Part shown: piece by piece, positions 1 through 11,929 of the stretch
How the letters are laid out: every line of letters begins with the position of its first letter
How positions within the stretch are numbered: the stretch's first letter is position 1
From: Epiperipatus broadwayi
Lineage: Eukaryota; Onychophora; Udeonychophora; Euonychophora; Peripatidae
Assembly (NCBI GenBank): GCA_028023455.1
Contig: JAQFVV010006203.1
Location: forward strand, 8,660,876 to 8,724,875
Length of the DNA: 64,000 nucleotides
Reading direction: 5' to 3'
Made by a program: the position numbers and the translations under genes
Notes under the pieces: model-generated
The model's database searches: none
The model's input: only the letters and a program-made list of their open reading frames with translations
What the model was told of the DNA's origin: nothing

Positions 1-374
1 GACATCTTTTGATATTAAGGGAAGGTGGTGTTGGAATGAATTATGGGAAGGTTTATTTGCTTGTATATATATGTTTGTTCCTTTAGTTTGATTTTTACTT
101 GAGAAGGTCTATTTGTTGTAGATAAAACCATGGTCGTGTAAGGATTTTGGTAAAAATTTTGGATTTTATCTATTATTGTATTGTTTCATGGTTTTGCATT
201 TTATTATTATATACACTCACACACATATAAACTTGCTTGTGGCTGGGTTAGCTGCTTTAATATTACATACACCTATGTAACATATATTACAGAGAATAAA
301 GATGAAAAACCTTTATGGAGTTTAGAAGTATCAAGAAATTAAGATTTATTTTTACGTATTTCTTTCATTTTTAG

Positions 375-580
375 CACTTGGTTACCGCCCATCTTTCACT
401 TGTCCACAACCTAATGGAGTATTTAGAAATCCAGGAGACTGCACTTCATTTTACCAATGCAATAATTATGTTTTCAAAATGGAACGTTGTCAGCCTGGCC
501 TCTATTTCAATCAAGCAAACAATGTTTGTGATTGGCCTTCAAATGTTAACTGTCCATCAGTACCTGTACTTAAAAAATAA
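375..580 (+). CDS. Last exon of a chitin-binding (peritrophin-A/CBM14) protein
   Basis: This is the 3' terminal coding exon of a gene whose earlier exons lie left of the window. A polypyrimidine tract ending in AG (373-374) precedes it. The reading frame begins LGYRPSFTCPQPNGVF, with the first two bases completing a codon from the previous exon, and ends at TAA 578-580. Six cysteines with spacing C-x12-C-x5-C-x9-C-x12-C-x7-C, the aromatic YQC and the late CDWP are the hallmark of a chitin-binding type 2 domain. Such domains occur in secreted proteins of cuticle, peritrophic matrix or chitinases. The domain lies just before the stop, so it is C-terminal. Whether other domains precede it cannot be seen. 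The family call is firm; the exact gene is unknown. Confidence 0.88.
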
Positions 581-662
581 TACATTACTATTTTAATATA
601 ATTTTTGATATTTTTTTATAGAATACTTAAGTTTACATAATGTAAATGCTGGTTGTATGTAT

Positions 663-692
663 AATAAAGATTTTATAAAAACTTAAAATAAA
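663..692 (+). terminator. Poly(A) signals of the chitin-binding gene
   Basis: Two AATAAA hexamers (663-668 and 687-692) lie 83 to 112 bases after the stop codon of the chitin-binding exon, a normal distance for cleavage and polyadenylation. In such AT-rich DNA the hexamer is common, so only position supports the call. Confidence 0.45.
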
Positions 693-699
693 AAGTTCC

Positions 700-1307
700 C
701 CCCTATTATTAGTATTATTATTGTTGTTGTTGTCTTATGTATACAAGTATCCACCATTGATTCACTTTTTATTGAATTATTTTTATAAAAAATACATTCA
801 TATGAAAACGCTAAATTATCCTCACAAAAAAAAGACAATTACATGATAATTCCTGATAAATGTTGAAACTGCTTTTTCCGAAAAACAAATGAAATACTGT
901 CTAAGCAGGAATTTATTTTTAAGAAAAAAAGTGTACCAATGTTTTTTTTTATTTGTTTAAGTGATAGACAAAAACATTTATTTTGGAAGCAAACTATTCT
1001 ACATGGAAGAGTAAAAGTTGGTTTCACTAAATTTCATGAAGAAGGCAGCAAATTCTAAGTGCCAGAAATTCGATGCAACACCGGATAAAAAGTCAAAATC
1101 CACCAAATAAATGTTAAATATTAATGCTATTTCAAGAAAATGACAGAATTTAAAAGGACTAATATATTCCAACAAAATCTATAATTACTACAAATTGACA
1201 TTGAAAATGGTTTTAGTCTTATATCACAATTTAATGCTTTGCTACTACCCAAGAAAAAAAAGACAAAAATTCATCAAGAAAATGATTAGCAAAACATCTA
1301 CACACAC

Positions 1308-1340
<33 letters not shown>
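700..1340. other. AT-rich spacer, nothing recognised
   Basis: No exon, conserved protein or RNA is visible here. A short TA run (about 1316-1339) closes the stretch just before the first family A repeat. Confidence 0.5.
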
Positions 1341-1790
1341 AAGAGCCTGCTAATAGCTCTAAACAAGCTTACTTGTTTTTTTCTTTTTTATAATAAATGC
1401 TGCAAGAGAAAATACCTGAAGTCTTTATCTATGATGGTCCCCATCTGCAGACTGGTTTCGATCTATGGCTCTCTTCAGTGAGGAACTGGGACACTAGATT
1501 CAAAATACTAACTCATGCCAAGCATTTATCTAATTCTTAAATATTAAGAAAAAGATCTAAATCTTCACACACCTACATGTCTTCAAATTCAGCTCTTTAA
1601 CTAAAGAAACTATATGGGCCTGAACTCAATTCAGTGATCCCATATATTAGTAGGCTTAGCAATTTAATATAGCCAAAGCTCTAATAGCAAATAAATAAAT
1701 AAAATAAATAAGCTTATTTAGAGCTATTAGCAGGTTCTTTATATATTACATATTGGCAATGCAAGCTATATAGGTCATGTGACATGTGAC
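1341..1790 (+). repeat. Family A hammerhead-bearing repeat, folded-back copy
   Basis: This copy shares its order of landmarks with the copies at 14391-15385: a head with AGCTCTAAACAAGCTT, TGCTGCAAGAGAA, the ribozyme-like core, AAGCATTTATCTAA, a TATGGGCCTGAACT block, and a tail reading TAGCCAAAGC. After the tail, about 1708-1790 is the reverse complement of the head of the unit (AAGCTTATTTAGAGCT onward), so the copy ends in an inverted piece of itself. It has no coding capacity. It looks like a retrozyme-type non-autonomous element; the class is inferred from the ribozyme core and the tandem units elsewhere in the window. Confidence 0.6.
1444..1484 (-). ncRNA. Degenerate type I hammerhead ribozyme core
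   Basis: On the minus strand the order is UCCUCA (stem I), CUGAAGA, a stem II hairpin with loop CAUA and one mismatch, GAAA, the short self-complementary-like ACCAGU, and GUC at the expected cleavage site. The second stem I strand (UGCAGA) pairs poorly, so this copy is probably weakened or inactive. Confidence 0.5.
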
Positions 1791-1799
1791 TGATTTCTA

Positions 1800-2755
1800 C
1801 TAATATATATATAAAAGTTTGACAAATGATATTGTTGAGTAAATGATGATTAAAGAAATCACCTTTATATAGGTATATTAAAAATCAGATAAAATTAAAT
1901 AGATATCTTCACTGTTAAAATAAAATGTATTTAATATTAGTACTAAATGCATATGTATGAATGTACACATATTATTTCCTTAAGCCTACTTTTGGAAATG
2001 AATTAAATTACTAATTTTGAAAATTTATTTTGATATTGGAAATATTTGAAATTATGACATTATTTCAATTAAATGAAATAAGTTAAAAATATAGAAAATG
2101 TTGAATTAATCAGAAGTCATTGTTATAATAATAATCATTTATAATTTATTTATAATTTGAACCACTCATAAGTGAGTACTAGGAGAGTCATTTGGAGAAT
2201 AAAATACAGAGTTGCATATTTGTTTACATTATGAAATAATATTGATTATAATGTAACTATCCATTATTTTTTATCAATGAATATACTTACTGATAGGCAA
2301 GAGGAAAATTTACTGTTAATTTATTTATAGCTGCTTTCATGGACAATTTCTTAGATGTGTTTTCTTTATTGGTGTTTCATTCAATACATAAATCAGAGAT
2401 CATGTTTATCCTGACATATGCCTGAAGTAATTATGCTATGATGAAATAAAATATATTAGCTATTGTGTCAATCATTACATCAAGGAAACTCAAAATAGAA
2501 GAGTAAATTTTCAAAAAATATAAAATTTAAACTCTTTAATCATTTTCCAGGATCTAGATGTTTACTGCTAAAGTGTCAAAAGCTGCCTAAACATGAGATA
2601 AATATAAAATCTTAAAGCATTTTCTCTTTGTAATAATAATTAGGGATCCCTCATTATTATTACAGATTAAAAACAGCGTTATATAAATAAATAACTCGTT
2701 ATACATTTTCTCTTTGAAGTTTAAGAGTGTCATTGTCTGAAGATAATGTTATAAA
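1800..2755. other. AT-rich spacer, nothing recognised
   Basis: No protein-coding or RNA signal is visible. The sequence is simple AT-rich DNA without clear repeats. Confidence 0.5.
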
Positions 2756-2832
2756 TGGGTAAAAGGTGCCTGGGTTGCTAGAGAGAAGCATTAAATCTTA
2801 AGATCTAGGTTCAGTACTTTCAGATCCAAGGC

Positions 2833-2875
2833 TCCTCACTAATAGAAAGCAATAAGCTAAAAACTAATCTGGAGA
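2833..2875 (+). ncRNA. Decayed hammerhead core, family B copy 1
   Basis: Stem I strand UCCUCA and its partner UGGAGA are kept. The catalytic box reads CUAAUAG instead of CUGANGA and the GAAA box reads AAAA, so this copy should be inactive. Identified by alignment with the intact family B core at 29607-29648. Confidence 0.4.
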
Positions 2876-3257
2876 TATTGGATGAGTAGGCACTGGGTAG
2901 GGATTTTATGCATAAGCATTTTTGTATCTATTGATTACTAAGTCTTGCACTAAGTGATACTATTATATGAATAGTTTATTATTGTATTAACAGCTTGTGT
3001 AAGCATAGAAAATTGTGATCATGCAATGTTTTATTGCCCATAGGATGATGATGATTGTGTTTTTTGAAAAACCAAAAATATCAAAGTATATAGATAATAA
3101 ACTGGGTTCAGATTTATATAGTTATACAGGTGAAGGAGCTCGGATTAAAAAAAATCTTGGACTCATAGCTTTATAATTAACTAAATAGGTAAAAGGAGGC
3201 TGTTGGAGGGGTGCATTACATCCTGAGGTCTATGTGCAAAGCTCTCAGATCCAAGGC

Positions 3258-3299
3258 TCTTCACTCATAAAAGCCACAAGCTAGAAATTAATCTAGGGA
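3258..3299 (+). ncRNA. Decayed hammerhead core, family B copy 2
   Basis: Same position in the second unit. The box reads CUCAUAA, while GAAA and AUC are kept. Catalytic guanosines are lost, so cleavage is not expected. Confidence 0.4.
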
Positions 3300-3400
3300 T
3301 ATTTAATGAGTAGGCATTGTATAAAGATTTTATGCACAAATCTTCTTGCATCCATTGGCTTGTACTAGGTGGCACTACTATATGAAGAGTTTGCTACTGC

Positions 3401-4537
3401 TATAATATTATATAATGTAACTTTTATTTGTTTAGCTAATATTTTATGTTGCTGATTTTGATCAATTGTTAGTAAGATTAGTTATTAACTTTTAAAAAAT
3501 CTTATAGCATTAATCACATTAGTGATGTGACGTGATGTGATGTACTGTAGCTACTCCTTAAACGAAGTCAAGAATCTCTCAGCAATTATACCAAGGAAAA
3601 CTTGTTAGCTACTTAATTTTACATTCCCCAGTCTAATTTTTCCCATATTCTGCTCCGTCCCATTTCTGCCTTAAAGCTATCATGCCATCTGATGACATAT
3701 TTCTGTATTAATAAATTATGGCAATGGGATTGTGAATTTGTGCAAACTTATTTTCATCCTTTATGTTATGTTCAATAACTTTGATTTCAATCTTTTTCCC
3801 CCTAAATTCCTACTCTCTATATATTTTTATCGAATTAGAACATCCATTTTTATGAATTTAAATGTTCTGTTTCAAAATAAATTTAAAATTAAAACGATTT
3901 TGTACTATGCATTTTTTTTTTACTCTGATGATTTTATTAATATGATTTACCTGATATATGTTAATTATTTAAACTGTGACCTAGCAGAAATTATTCCACT
4001 AATTTATTTTAATTTGCATATTACCGTTGTAAAATATTTTCTTATAATATTGTCAACTTTGCTAAATAAATTACACAGATTGTTTTATTTTTTTCAATTA
4101 CAAAATATTCATTCTCTATTTGTTTTGAAGGCTCGATTCTTATTGTCTATTTTCTTTTTCTTGAATAGTATAATCATTTGAATTTTTAAATATAAAATTT
4201 GTATTAAAATTTTAATTTGAATATGAGTAAATCAAATTTATTTTTCCATATAAAAATGGCTCATTTCAATGACCCTGAAGGTATGAGCACAAGTGAGTAC
4301 AGAAAAGAAGTAAAATTATTCTATTTTTTTTCTTTTGTGATCCCCTCTAATAATATTCAATCTTGAATTTTTACAAGAAAAACAATCAATTTTTTTAAAT
4401 GCATGCCATTAACAATATGCACTTTTAAATCCTGTTGCAGATGACATTGGAAACCTTTGTAGACCAGAGTTGTTTCACATGCTAAACATTACTTACCCGG
4501 CTTTATATTGCTTTTCTAGTAACTAAAAATAATTGCT
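3401..4537. other. AT-rich spacer, nothing recognised
   Basis: A long T-rich open frame near 3732-4181 has no recognisable similarity and low-complexity composition, so I do not call it a gene. Confidence 0.5.
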
Positions 4538-4656
4538 GTCAAGCGATGGTGGCCGAGAGGTCAGCGCAGCAGCCTTGCAAGCAAGCAGTTGCTTGCAGAC
4601 AGTTGTCGCGGGTTAGCTTCCCGGCCGATGCTTTGACATATGGAAAAATAATAATA
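4538..4656 (+). repeat. tRNA-derived SINE copy 1
   Basis: The copy starts GTCAAGCGATGGTGGCC and contains the A-box-like TGGCCGAGAGG of class II tRNAs. It ends with the tRNA 3' half (GCTTCCCGGCCGATGC) and then TTTGACATATGG plus an A-rich (AAT)n tail. The middle carries a short duplication (GCAAGCAGTTGCTTGCAG) and part of the B box is missing. A second copy with the same ends lies at 38935-39041. A dispersed tRNA-like head with an A-rich tail fits a short SINE transcribed by RNA polymerase III and moved by a LINE. The parent tRNA is Ser/Leu-like but not certain. Confidence 0.6.
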
Positions 4657-5024
4657 ATTGCTATTTATACATTTGACTACTCTAATCTTCAAGATGTAAA
4701 GATTCGTGTCCCCTTTTAATGTTATGTGAATATCTTAAGCGACTATGTTTTTAAAATTGTGTACATTAGTAGTACTCTCTTATAATTATTATTCATATTC
4801 ATCTTTTCAAATACACAAATAAAATTAATTTAGATAGTTTTATTTTATTCTGATTGTCATCCCTGGGTAAACTTTAAATGGGAAATTATAATCACATAAC
4901 ATTTAATTTATGTCTATCGTGGCATTACAAGAACTACAATAAATCTACTATTTTAATTCCCGTTCAATTATTTACTATCTCATTAGGTTACTTTTACAGA
5001 AAAGCGTTTGTTTCAATATAAATT

Positions 5025-5136
5025 GGTTTTATTGAAACATGATCCTTTGAACTGGGCATTTGTAAGTAATTAAATATTAAGGTTTTATTGAAATATGATC
5101 CTTTGAACTGGGTATTTGTAAGTAATTAAATATTAA
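5025..5136 (+). repeat. Tandem duplication of 56 bp
   Basis: Two adjacent 56-bp copies (5025-5080 and 5081-5136), each starting GGTTTTATTGAAA and ending AATTAAATATTAA, differ at two positions. No known element. Confidence 0.9.
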
Positions 5137-5691
5137 AGTAAAATTTCGTGTATTGTATCAACCATTCCAAATATTTAACCACATAAATGTCTACTATTTT
5201 TCTTTGACAATATTCTTATTAATACAATTTATCAAGCTATGATTTATTTAGTCTATTATTAAAAAAAAGTTAAATAGACTAAAATTTTAATAACTATTTT
5301 ATACCCTTCTATTTAAATAATTTCGTAGGTTTAATATAATCTTTAGTGCTTGTTTCTAAATCATAATAAAACACGAATCTGAACTATTCATTTCCTTCCC
5401 TGAATTATTAACAAATAAAAATGATCTATACTAGGGTTTGAAATGTATATGATTTGTAAAAAAATATTATATAAAATTTTGTTAAACATTCTAAATTTTA
5501 CATTTTTTATTTGGGATATATTTAATGAAACAATATTTAAAATTAAATAACCAATTAACAAATAATACAAAAGATATAGTAAAAATTTTAAAAATTTTAG
5601 TTTATAAGTCCACATTGAAATGTTATATTTATGAAGAAATATTACTAAATAGGGAAACATAACCTTGAAGTAGCTATTCCACTAATAGTTA

Positions 5692-5694
<3 letters not shown>

Positions 5695-5733
<39 letters not shown>

Positions 5734-5736
5734 TAT

Positions 5737-5767
<31 letters not shown>
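5695..5767. repeat. (TA)n microsatellite pair
   Basis: Two (TA)n blocks separated by GATATACA, so the locus can fold into a hairpin. Confidence 0.9.
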
Positions 5768-5769
<2 letters not shown>

Positions 5770-5770
<1 letters not shown>

Positions 5771-8700
5771 GCCATTACAATTTAGTCACTAGCTAAATTT
5801 ATAGTAATGTGCATGTAGAAAAGGTAAACCAAAATCATCATCACATTTTTATATAACCATAAAAGAAGCTATAGGGCATCCAAGTTCAAACCCTACCATA
5901 TCCAGTTTTAAAAGCTTTAGATAGAAAGAGAGTGGGACAGCAATTATATGCTTTACTTGTTTGTGTGTTAATAAATCTCAAAAAGAGCAGTACACACATT
6001 TAATATTTAAAATTTTAATTTTTTTTTAAAAAGCAAAGTTATAATGCATACATATAGGCAATGTATGTGTAAACTATTTCATTGTTTTATATTTCAAATA
6101 TTCAACATTTTAACTTTCTTTAAAACTAACTTATGCTTGATCAATTCTAATATCTTATTCTATATTTCTATTTTGCTTTTCTATAATTGTAGTTGGGATT
6201 TAAAAGTTACAGATTTAATTTTCAATAATAGGGTTATAATTACTAAGCTAGCAATTATATTATTTAATGTTAGTTTATGAATGATTTGAAAGAATGAAGG
6301 ATGTGTGTACATTACATACAGAAATTTACATTTACTAAATATTGAAAGAAAAGGAAGGATTAAATCTGTCAAATTATTTTTTTGTACAATTTTTTGTTAA
6401 AAGAGGAAATCTGTTTAATCAGATATCAATCTTTGTAGCAATTTTTTTTTGTAAATAATTGTTTTTCACTTTGGGAGCTTATAATGGGTGAGAGCTCTAA
6501 TTTTGAAATTGTCTTATCTTAAGATCTAAAGAAGGAAGCTCAAAGATTTGAAATGTTACCTGGATGTTAAAAAAAAGAAAAAAAGAGAAAAGAAAAGAAA
6601 TAAGGATTAAGTCTATTTTTTTTTGTTAAAACAAAAGTGTCTGGAAAAGGATTAAACTTTTCAGTTGAAAAATAATTTAGTTGAAAATAAATTAGAGATC
6701 TAATTAAAACAAATTTGTCCAAAAATAGCAAGTGACGCTATCTCTGATTGGTTAAGTTAGCTAAAAATTGGATATAAAAAGTGTCTGGAATTATTATTTT
6801 TGGTGTTTATGATTCAGATTATTAAACTATCAAATTGAATGTTGAAAATATAAGAAATGGCTGGCTAGAAAAATTATATGTATGTCCCATTTTTTTTGCT
6901 GACCATCTGGAGGAAGCTGCACATCACATAGGAAAGAAAAGATGTTGTGTCTAAAATAATATTCTACACCTTTCAACTGACCAGAGAAATAAGATGTTTT
7001 TAATAGAAGGAAGAAAGCATTCACCTGCATTCAAAAAAGATGAATTAATCTACTGATAAATATTAATCATCAAGTCCAATTAATTGTTCCAACAACTGAT
7101 TTTAAACTCAAGAAAATTTATAAATGTGAAAACAACCGCTGTATTTCATCCACTAAAAGAATCACGCTTGACAGGAAGAGAAGAAAAATTAATATAATGA
7201 TTTCCAAATTGTCCACTAAAGCAAATAACCTCAATAGAGTCACCATCATCAAATAGTTATACACCTCAAGAAAGAGATTGTTCCCAGTAAAACGGAAATG
7301 GTAGCTGCAGAAATATAAACATTATACAAGACAAGTTTGAACCCTTGGAAATTCGCCACAAACAAAAGATCGGTAATATGACTTTTATATCTATTTTTTT
7401 ATGATATCAGTCTTAAGAAACATTTTAGCAATAAAGTGGTATATTTTATTTAAAGAACTTTTAAAGACTATTCAGATCGATTAAAAACAAGAATGTCTTA
7501 CTAATAATAACTTTGAGCTTCATAAATGATCTTGAATGTATGAAAATTATTTGTTTATTAATTTTACAGTTATGAAAAATATTAATATGTAAAACAATTT
7601 TTTTTATGGTGTTATGATTTTAGTTTTAACTAATATATTATTATTATTTTGGTTTTAAATAATATTTTGTTATTATGGGATAAAACACGCACATACATAA
7701 TAATATTTTTATATGTGTATAATTGCGAGTGAATGTGAAATAATGAGTAGTATTAGAATATTAGATTATTTTGTTTCAAGTTAAGTATAGCATTTCAGAG
7801 GTAGAAGAGCGGGGGAGAAAATAATTTAAAACTTGTTTCTAAAACTTGCTCTTTCAATTCTACTAACATTTTTTTTACATTCTATTTACATGTTAGATTT
7901 TTATAGTATGTGTGCTAATGAGCAGATAATTTTTTTTTTCTTGAAATACTTTTCTCATGGAGTGAAAATCATGGTCAATGTGACGTCCAACTTAATACAA
8001 AATACATTTGAAGGGAAAGGGGGAAGAACTTAAAATTAATCTGAGGATTGTTATATAATCAATTATTATTATTATTATTCATGTCAATTTTCATATTTAT
8101 CTAGAAATTTTTATGTATATGTTAGAAATGCAGTAATAAACATTAGTTTGTTTTATTAAACGAGGCGTATATATTTCATTAAGTGTAATCTTTGTTAAGT
8201 GTGATTATTCATCATCATCAATGGTTGAATATTAGGTATTTAAGATATAAGTAAATATGCTAAAATTAAGCAATAATTATGAATTTCTTTATAAAATTTA
8301 GTTTTATGTTTAGGCTTAGTACTAGAGCTGTAGTTGAAACCCTTGTCATTATTGTTATTATTATCATCATCATCATCGTCATCAACGTTTTAATTAATGA
8401 GCTGTTTAACTGTTTAAAGGCCATAAATAAATATTGATTTTATAATATTTAGTGATTTCTTAGTATTATTATAACCACATCCTGTCATCTATTTCATGCA
8501 AGGATGAGTGAATTGCCATCCTAAATTAGTTATATATAATCTGAGCTAGTAAACTTATAAAACTATTGAAACACATTTGTTATGCTAAGATCTGAGAAAT
8601 GATTTATGTCTAATATACTCCACTTTGGTTTAAAGATGTTTTACTTTTACCTAAATATTAGTGCTTATAGTGATATGGCTCAAAAAGCAAAATCTCTCAT

Positions 8701-9100
8701 TTTTATTAGAAATAAAGTACCAAAAGGGGATTCAAACCTGGTACATGTGAAAAGGTTATTAGATATAACCGTGTCTAGATTCAGATAATCTAGTGGCGCC
8801 CTGCTAGACCATATTCACTTAGTATTTGTTTAAACATGCACTTAACATCAAACCAAGAAATGAAAGTGGATAAGATTACTGCCTGTATACCTGAATTATA
8901 TTTTATTGAATTACTAGTGTACTCACTTCACATGATTTCATATACCTGAGTTATAATACTTGTTAATAATAATTTGTTTATAATTCTTATATATATATTT
9001 TGGACTCAGATATAATAATAACATCTATAGTTATTTGAACACATTTAATTATGTTACAATGAACCTTTACTTAGTTATCTTTTGAACGACATTTAACATT
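5770..9100. other. AT-rich spacer, nothing recognised
   Basis: Contains short microsatellites (ATT and ATC runs near 8065 and 8345). A minus-strand open frame at 6830-7030 has a protein-like composition but no family I recognise. No splice-bounded exon could be supported. Confidence 0.45.
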
Positions 9101-9194
9101 GTTACAATATATATATATATATATATATAACAAACTAACCAAAGGAAATACATATAAAAACAAAAAAAGACTTATAAATCCAATAAATAATATT

Positions 9195-9225
9195 ATATTT
9201 TAACCAGAGGACTGATTTTCATCAG
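9195..9225 (-). ncRNA. Hammerhead-like relic in the PLE 3' flank
   Basis: On the minus strand: CUGAUGA (9219-9225), an extra A, a five-pair stem II AUCAG/CUGGU with loop UCCU, then AAAA where GAAA is expected. Hammerhead motifs in the terminal repeats of Penelope-like elements are established. One changed core base suggests it is dead. Confidence 0.4.
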
Positions 9226-9733
9226 AAATTTAAAAAAAAATACACAGTAAAATGGCGATAATCAAAAATTACAGATTTGGCAAAAGATTAAAAATTTAAC
9301 AAACCCCCCCTGATTGGTCACAAAATCTAACACAGAATATCTACCCAATCAATGACAAAATTCAAACAAAAAAAGAAAAAAAAAACTACATTCCCTCCTA
9401 ATCAAGCTTAAATTCTATTTAAATTAAAATAAAAATAAAAATAAAAAATCCAAAATTAAAAATTAAAATATACATATGTGCATACATACAAAAATTAGAC
9501 TATGCTCACATACAAAAAATAGCTGTGCTCACATTAATATTCATTAAAAACTAAAATACTTATACATTTTAATCAAAAATTATAGTTAGTGCAAAGTACA
9601 ATAATTTATAATAACTAATTATTTATCTATATACCAATTAAACACAGATATTAAACATCCATGTAACCAATCTTTACATAAAAAACCTCATATAAGAAAA
9701 TTTTCACATAAAAAACTCTTATATAGAAATCAT

Positions 9734-10384
9734 TTAGGAGACCAGGTAACCCAGAGATGTAATAGTTACAGTGTTTAAATTCAATCCATGTGGTTCTAAG
9801 GTCTTGAATTTAAAAATAAAAAAACTCTCCTTTTGTTTCCTCTCCCTTGTAGAAGTAAAACCTTCCTGAAGAATCACTACTTTTAAATCATCAATTGAAT
9901 GATTCGGTAAGTTAAAATGTTTTGAAACCGGTCTATCTTTATTCTTATGCAAAATGTCAAATCTATGATTAGTCATTCTGACATGTAAACTATTTGCTGA
10001 CTCGCCTATATACTGGTTTAAACATCTACTACACTCTATAAAATATATCAAATTAACACTTTTACATGTAACATAATTAGGAATATACCATTTAAAATTA
10101 CAATTCTTAGTACTAAAGACCACTTTTGTCACAACAATATGTTTACATGTAAAACATCTTTTATCCTCACATGGAGAACACCCTTTTACCTGTACAGAAC
10201 TACTAATAAAATTTGTTTTGACAAGTATATCTCTAAGTGATCTATGTTTTCGATATACAACCTTAGGTGGATCAGAAAAAATAGATTTTAAATAATCTGT
10301 GCTGTAATATGTTAAAATGTTTCGCCAATATCCGGTTAATATTAGGTAAATCTCTATTAAAAGTAAGAACCAATGGTGGAACAT
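9734..10384 (-). pseudogene. GIY-YIG endonuclease domain of the same element
   Basis: An open frame of 216 codons. A cysteine motif CSPCEDKRCFTCK (around residue 68) precedes the nuclease core, as in Neptune/Poseidon-type Penelope-like elements. The core has NLIYFIEC then QYIGESANSLHVRMTNHR (residues about 110-140), with the conserved Tyr-Ile-Gly and the Arg of the GIY-YIG fold. The protein ends ITSLGYLVS. It nicks target DNA to start integration. The first about 60 residues look like the RT thumb and linker, so this is the C-terminal half of a broken polyprotein, not a separate gene. Confidence 0.85.
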
Positions 10385-10493
10385 CTAATTGTTTTTTACT
10401 CTTTTCAGATAAAAGAAGTTTCTATCAATTAAAGAAGATCTCCTTACTGCATTATCCAACAATGTCTTAGGATACCTCATATTGAGCAATCTA

Positions 10494-11921
10494 TTATAAA
10501 ATACTATTATTTTGTTGAAGAAATTTCTCATCATTACAAATCCTCTTCATCCTTAAAAATTGACTATAAGGAATATTAGCCTTTAAATGTTTAGGATGGT
10601 TACTATAAAAATGTAGATAGTGGTTATTATCAGTTGGTTTCCTATATACAGTAGTAGTAAGAACTCTATTAGTGTAAATAACTTCAACATCAAGAAAATG
10701 AGCAATTGATTTTGAAAAATTCATTGTGAAATTAATATTTTTATTAAAATTATTTAAATAACTTAAAAAATTATGAAGTTCAACTTCACTATGTGGCCAT
10801 ATCATGAAAATGTCGTCTATATATCCAAGCCAAGTGTGAGGTTTCAGCCTAGCATTATCAAGTATAGAGGATTCTAGTTTTGACATAAAAATATTCGCAT
10901 AACTTGATGCCATCTTTGTACCCATTGCAGTACCCTGTTTCTGTAAATAGTATCTAGAATCAAAAATAAAAAAATTACTTCTTAAAACCAAATATATTAA
11001 TTCAACCATAGTAGTAATAAAACCATGATCATACTCTCTATCTTGTAAAGCACATTTAATAGCCTCAACTCCATCATCATGAGGTATATTTGTGTATAAT
11101 GATACAATATCCAAAGTAACCAAAAAACAATCAACTGGTAATTCAGATTTAATATTTTCTAACACACAAAGAAAATGAGTAGTATCTTTAACATAAGAAT
11201 TAAATGATGGTGGAATAAATTTAATAATATTATCAACATATGCTGAAATATTTTCTGTAGGACTACCAATACTAGCTACAATAGGTCTGCTTGGACAACC
11301 AGGTTTATGAATCTTTGGCAAAATATAAAAACTACTAGGATGAATTTTGGTTGGTACTAAAAAGTTATATACATTATTATTTATAAGACCCCTAGCTCTC
11401 ATATCTTTTAAACTAAAAAGTATACCCTTGAATAATGAATTAATAGTAGTTAGTGAAATAGGCTCATAAAAATTTTTATCATCTAAAAGCTCCAGAGCTT
11501 TTTTAATATAATCATCTTTATTCATAATTACTATTGATCCACCTTTGTCAGCTGGTTTTATAATAATATCCTGTCTTTTCACTAAATTGCATAATGCATT
11601 CATCTCTCTCAATGTTAAATTACTCTTATACTTACTATGTTGTTTAAGTCTAATTTCATTAATAATATCCTGATATACATTATCAATGTACGTATCTAAT
11701 AACACATTCCTTTGATGTGGTGGTGTCCAATCAGATCGTAATTTCCCAATAGTATCACATTCTTGGTTTCCAAAAAATTCTCTTAATCTAAGTCTTCTTG
11801 AAAAATTATCTAAATCCTGATGAATTTTAAATTCAATTTTTTGATAAAATGACTGAACTGTAGGGCAAAAAGATAAACCTTTATTTAACAGTGAACATTC
11901 TCTATATATAATCCAATTCAT
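10494..11921 (-). pseudogene. Penelope-like reverse transcriptase block
   Basis: An open frame of 475 codons starting MNWIIYRECSLL. It shows the N-terminal PLE signature ADKGGSIVIMNKDDY (around residue 125), the PILPKIHKP-like region (FYILPKIHKPGCPSRPIV, around 205), RT motif A TLDIVSLYTNIP with catalytic Asp, motif B QGTAMGTKMASSYA, and the YIDD catalytic box (GYIDDIFMIW, around 370). This enzyme copies the element RNA into the genome. All catalytic aspartates are present. The frame stops soon after a thumb-like KANIPYSQFLRMKRIC stretch, and its continuation is found in other frames, so the ORF as it stands is truncated. Class certain; activity unlikely. Confidence 0.88.
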
Positions 11922-11929
11922 CAGCTATT

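Larger units (their letters stand above)
2757..3400 (+). repeat. Family B hammerhead-type repeat, diverged tandem pair
   Basis: Two diverged copies lie head to tail: each has GGTAAAAGG near its start, then a CAGATCCAAGGCTC block, a hammerhead-like core, GATGAGTAGGCA(C/T)TG, GATTTTATGCA and a CACTAxxTGxxAC stretch. Corresponding points are 425 bp apart (2833 and 3258). The same family occurs as an inverted pair at 29489-29822. No coding capacity. A tandem arrangement of about 425-bp units with one ribozyme per unit fits a retrozyme-like element. Confidence 0.6.
9195..11925 (-). mobile_element. Penelope-like retroelement (RT plus GIY-YIG), broken
   Basis: Reading on the minus strand, an RT block (10494-11921) is followed by a GIY-YIG endonuclease block (9734-10384), the defining pair of endonuclease-bearing Penelope-like elements. 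About 500 bp of 3' flank (9195-9733) follows, ending in a hammerhead-like motif at 9195-9225. The two coding blocks are separated by stops and a frameshift in the connecting region. No LTR is needed for this class. The 5' end abuts an oppositely oriented 3' fragment of another element of the class at about 11925-11939. Confidence 0.88.

Noticed and set aside
378-596. 72-codon open frame at the left edge
   Set aside because: It is a shadow in another frame of the six-cysteine chitin-binding exon, which explains the sequence better.
3732-4181. 149-codon T-rich open frame
   Set aside because: Composition-driven; Phe, Leu, Ile and Tyr rich with no family signature and no splice context.
6830-7030. 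66-codon minus-strand frame
   Set aside because: No recognised similarity and no splice signals in a consistent phase.
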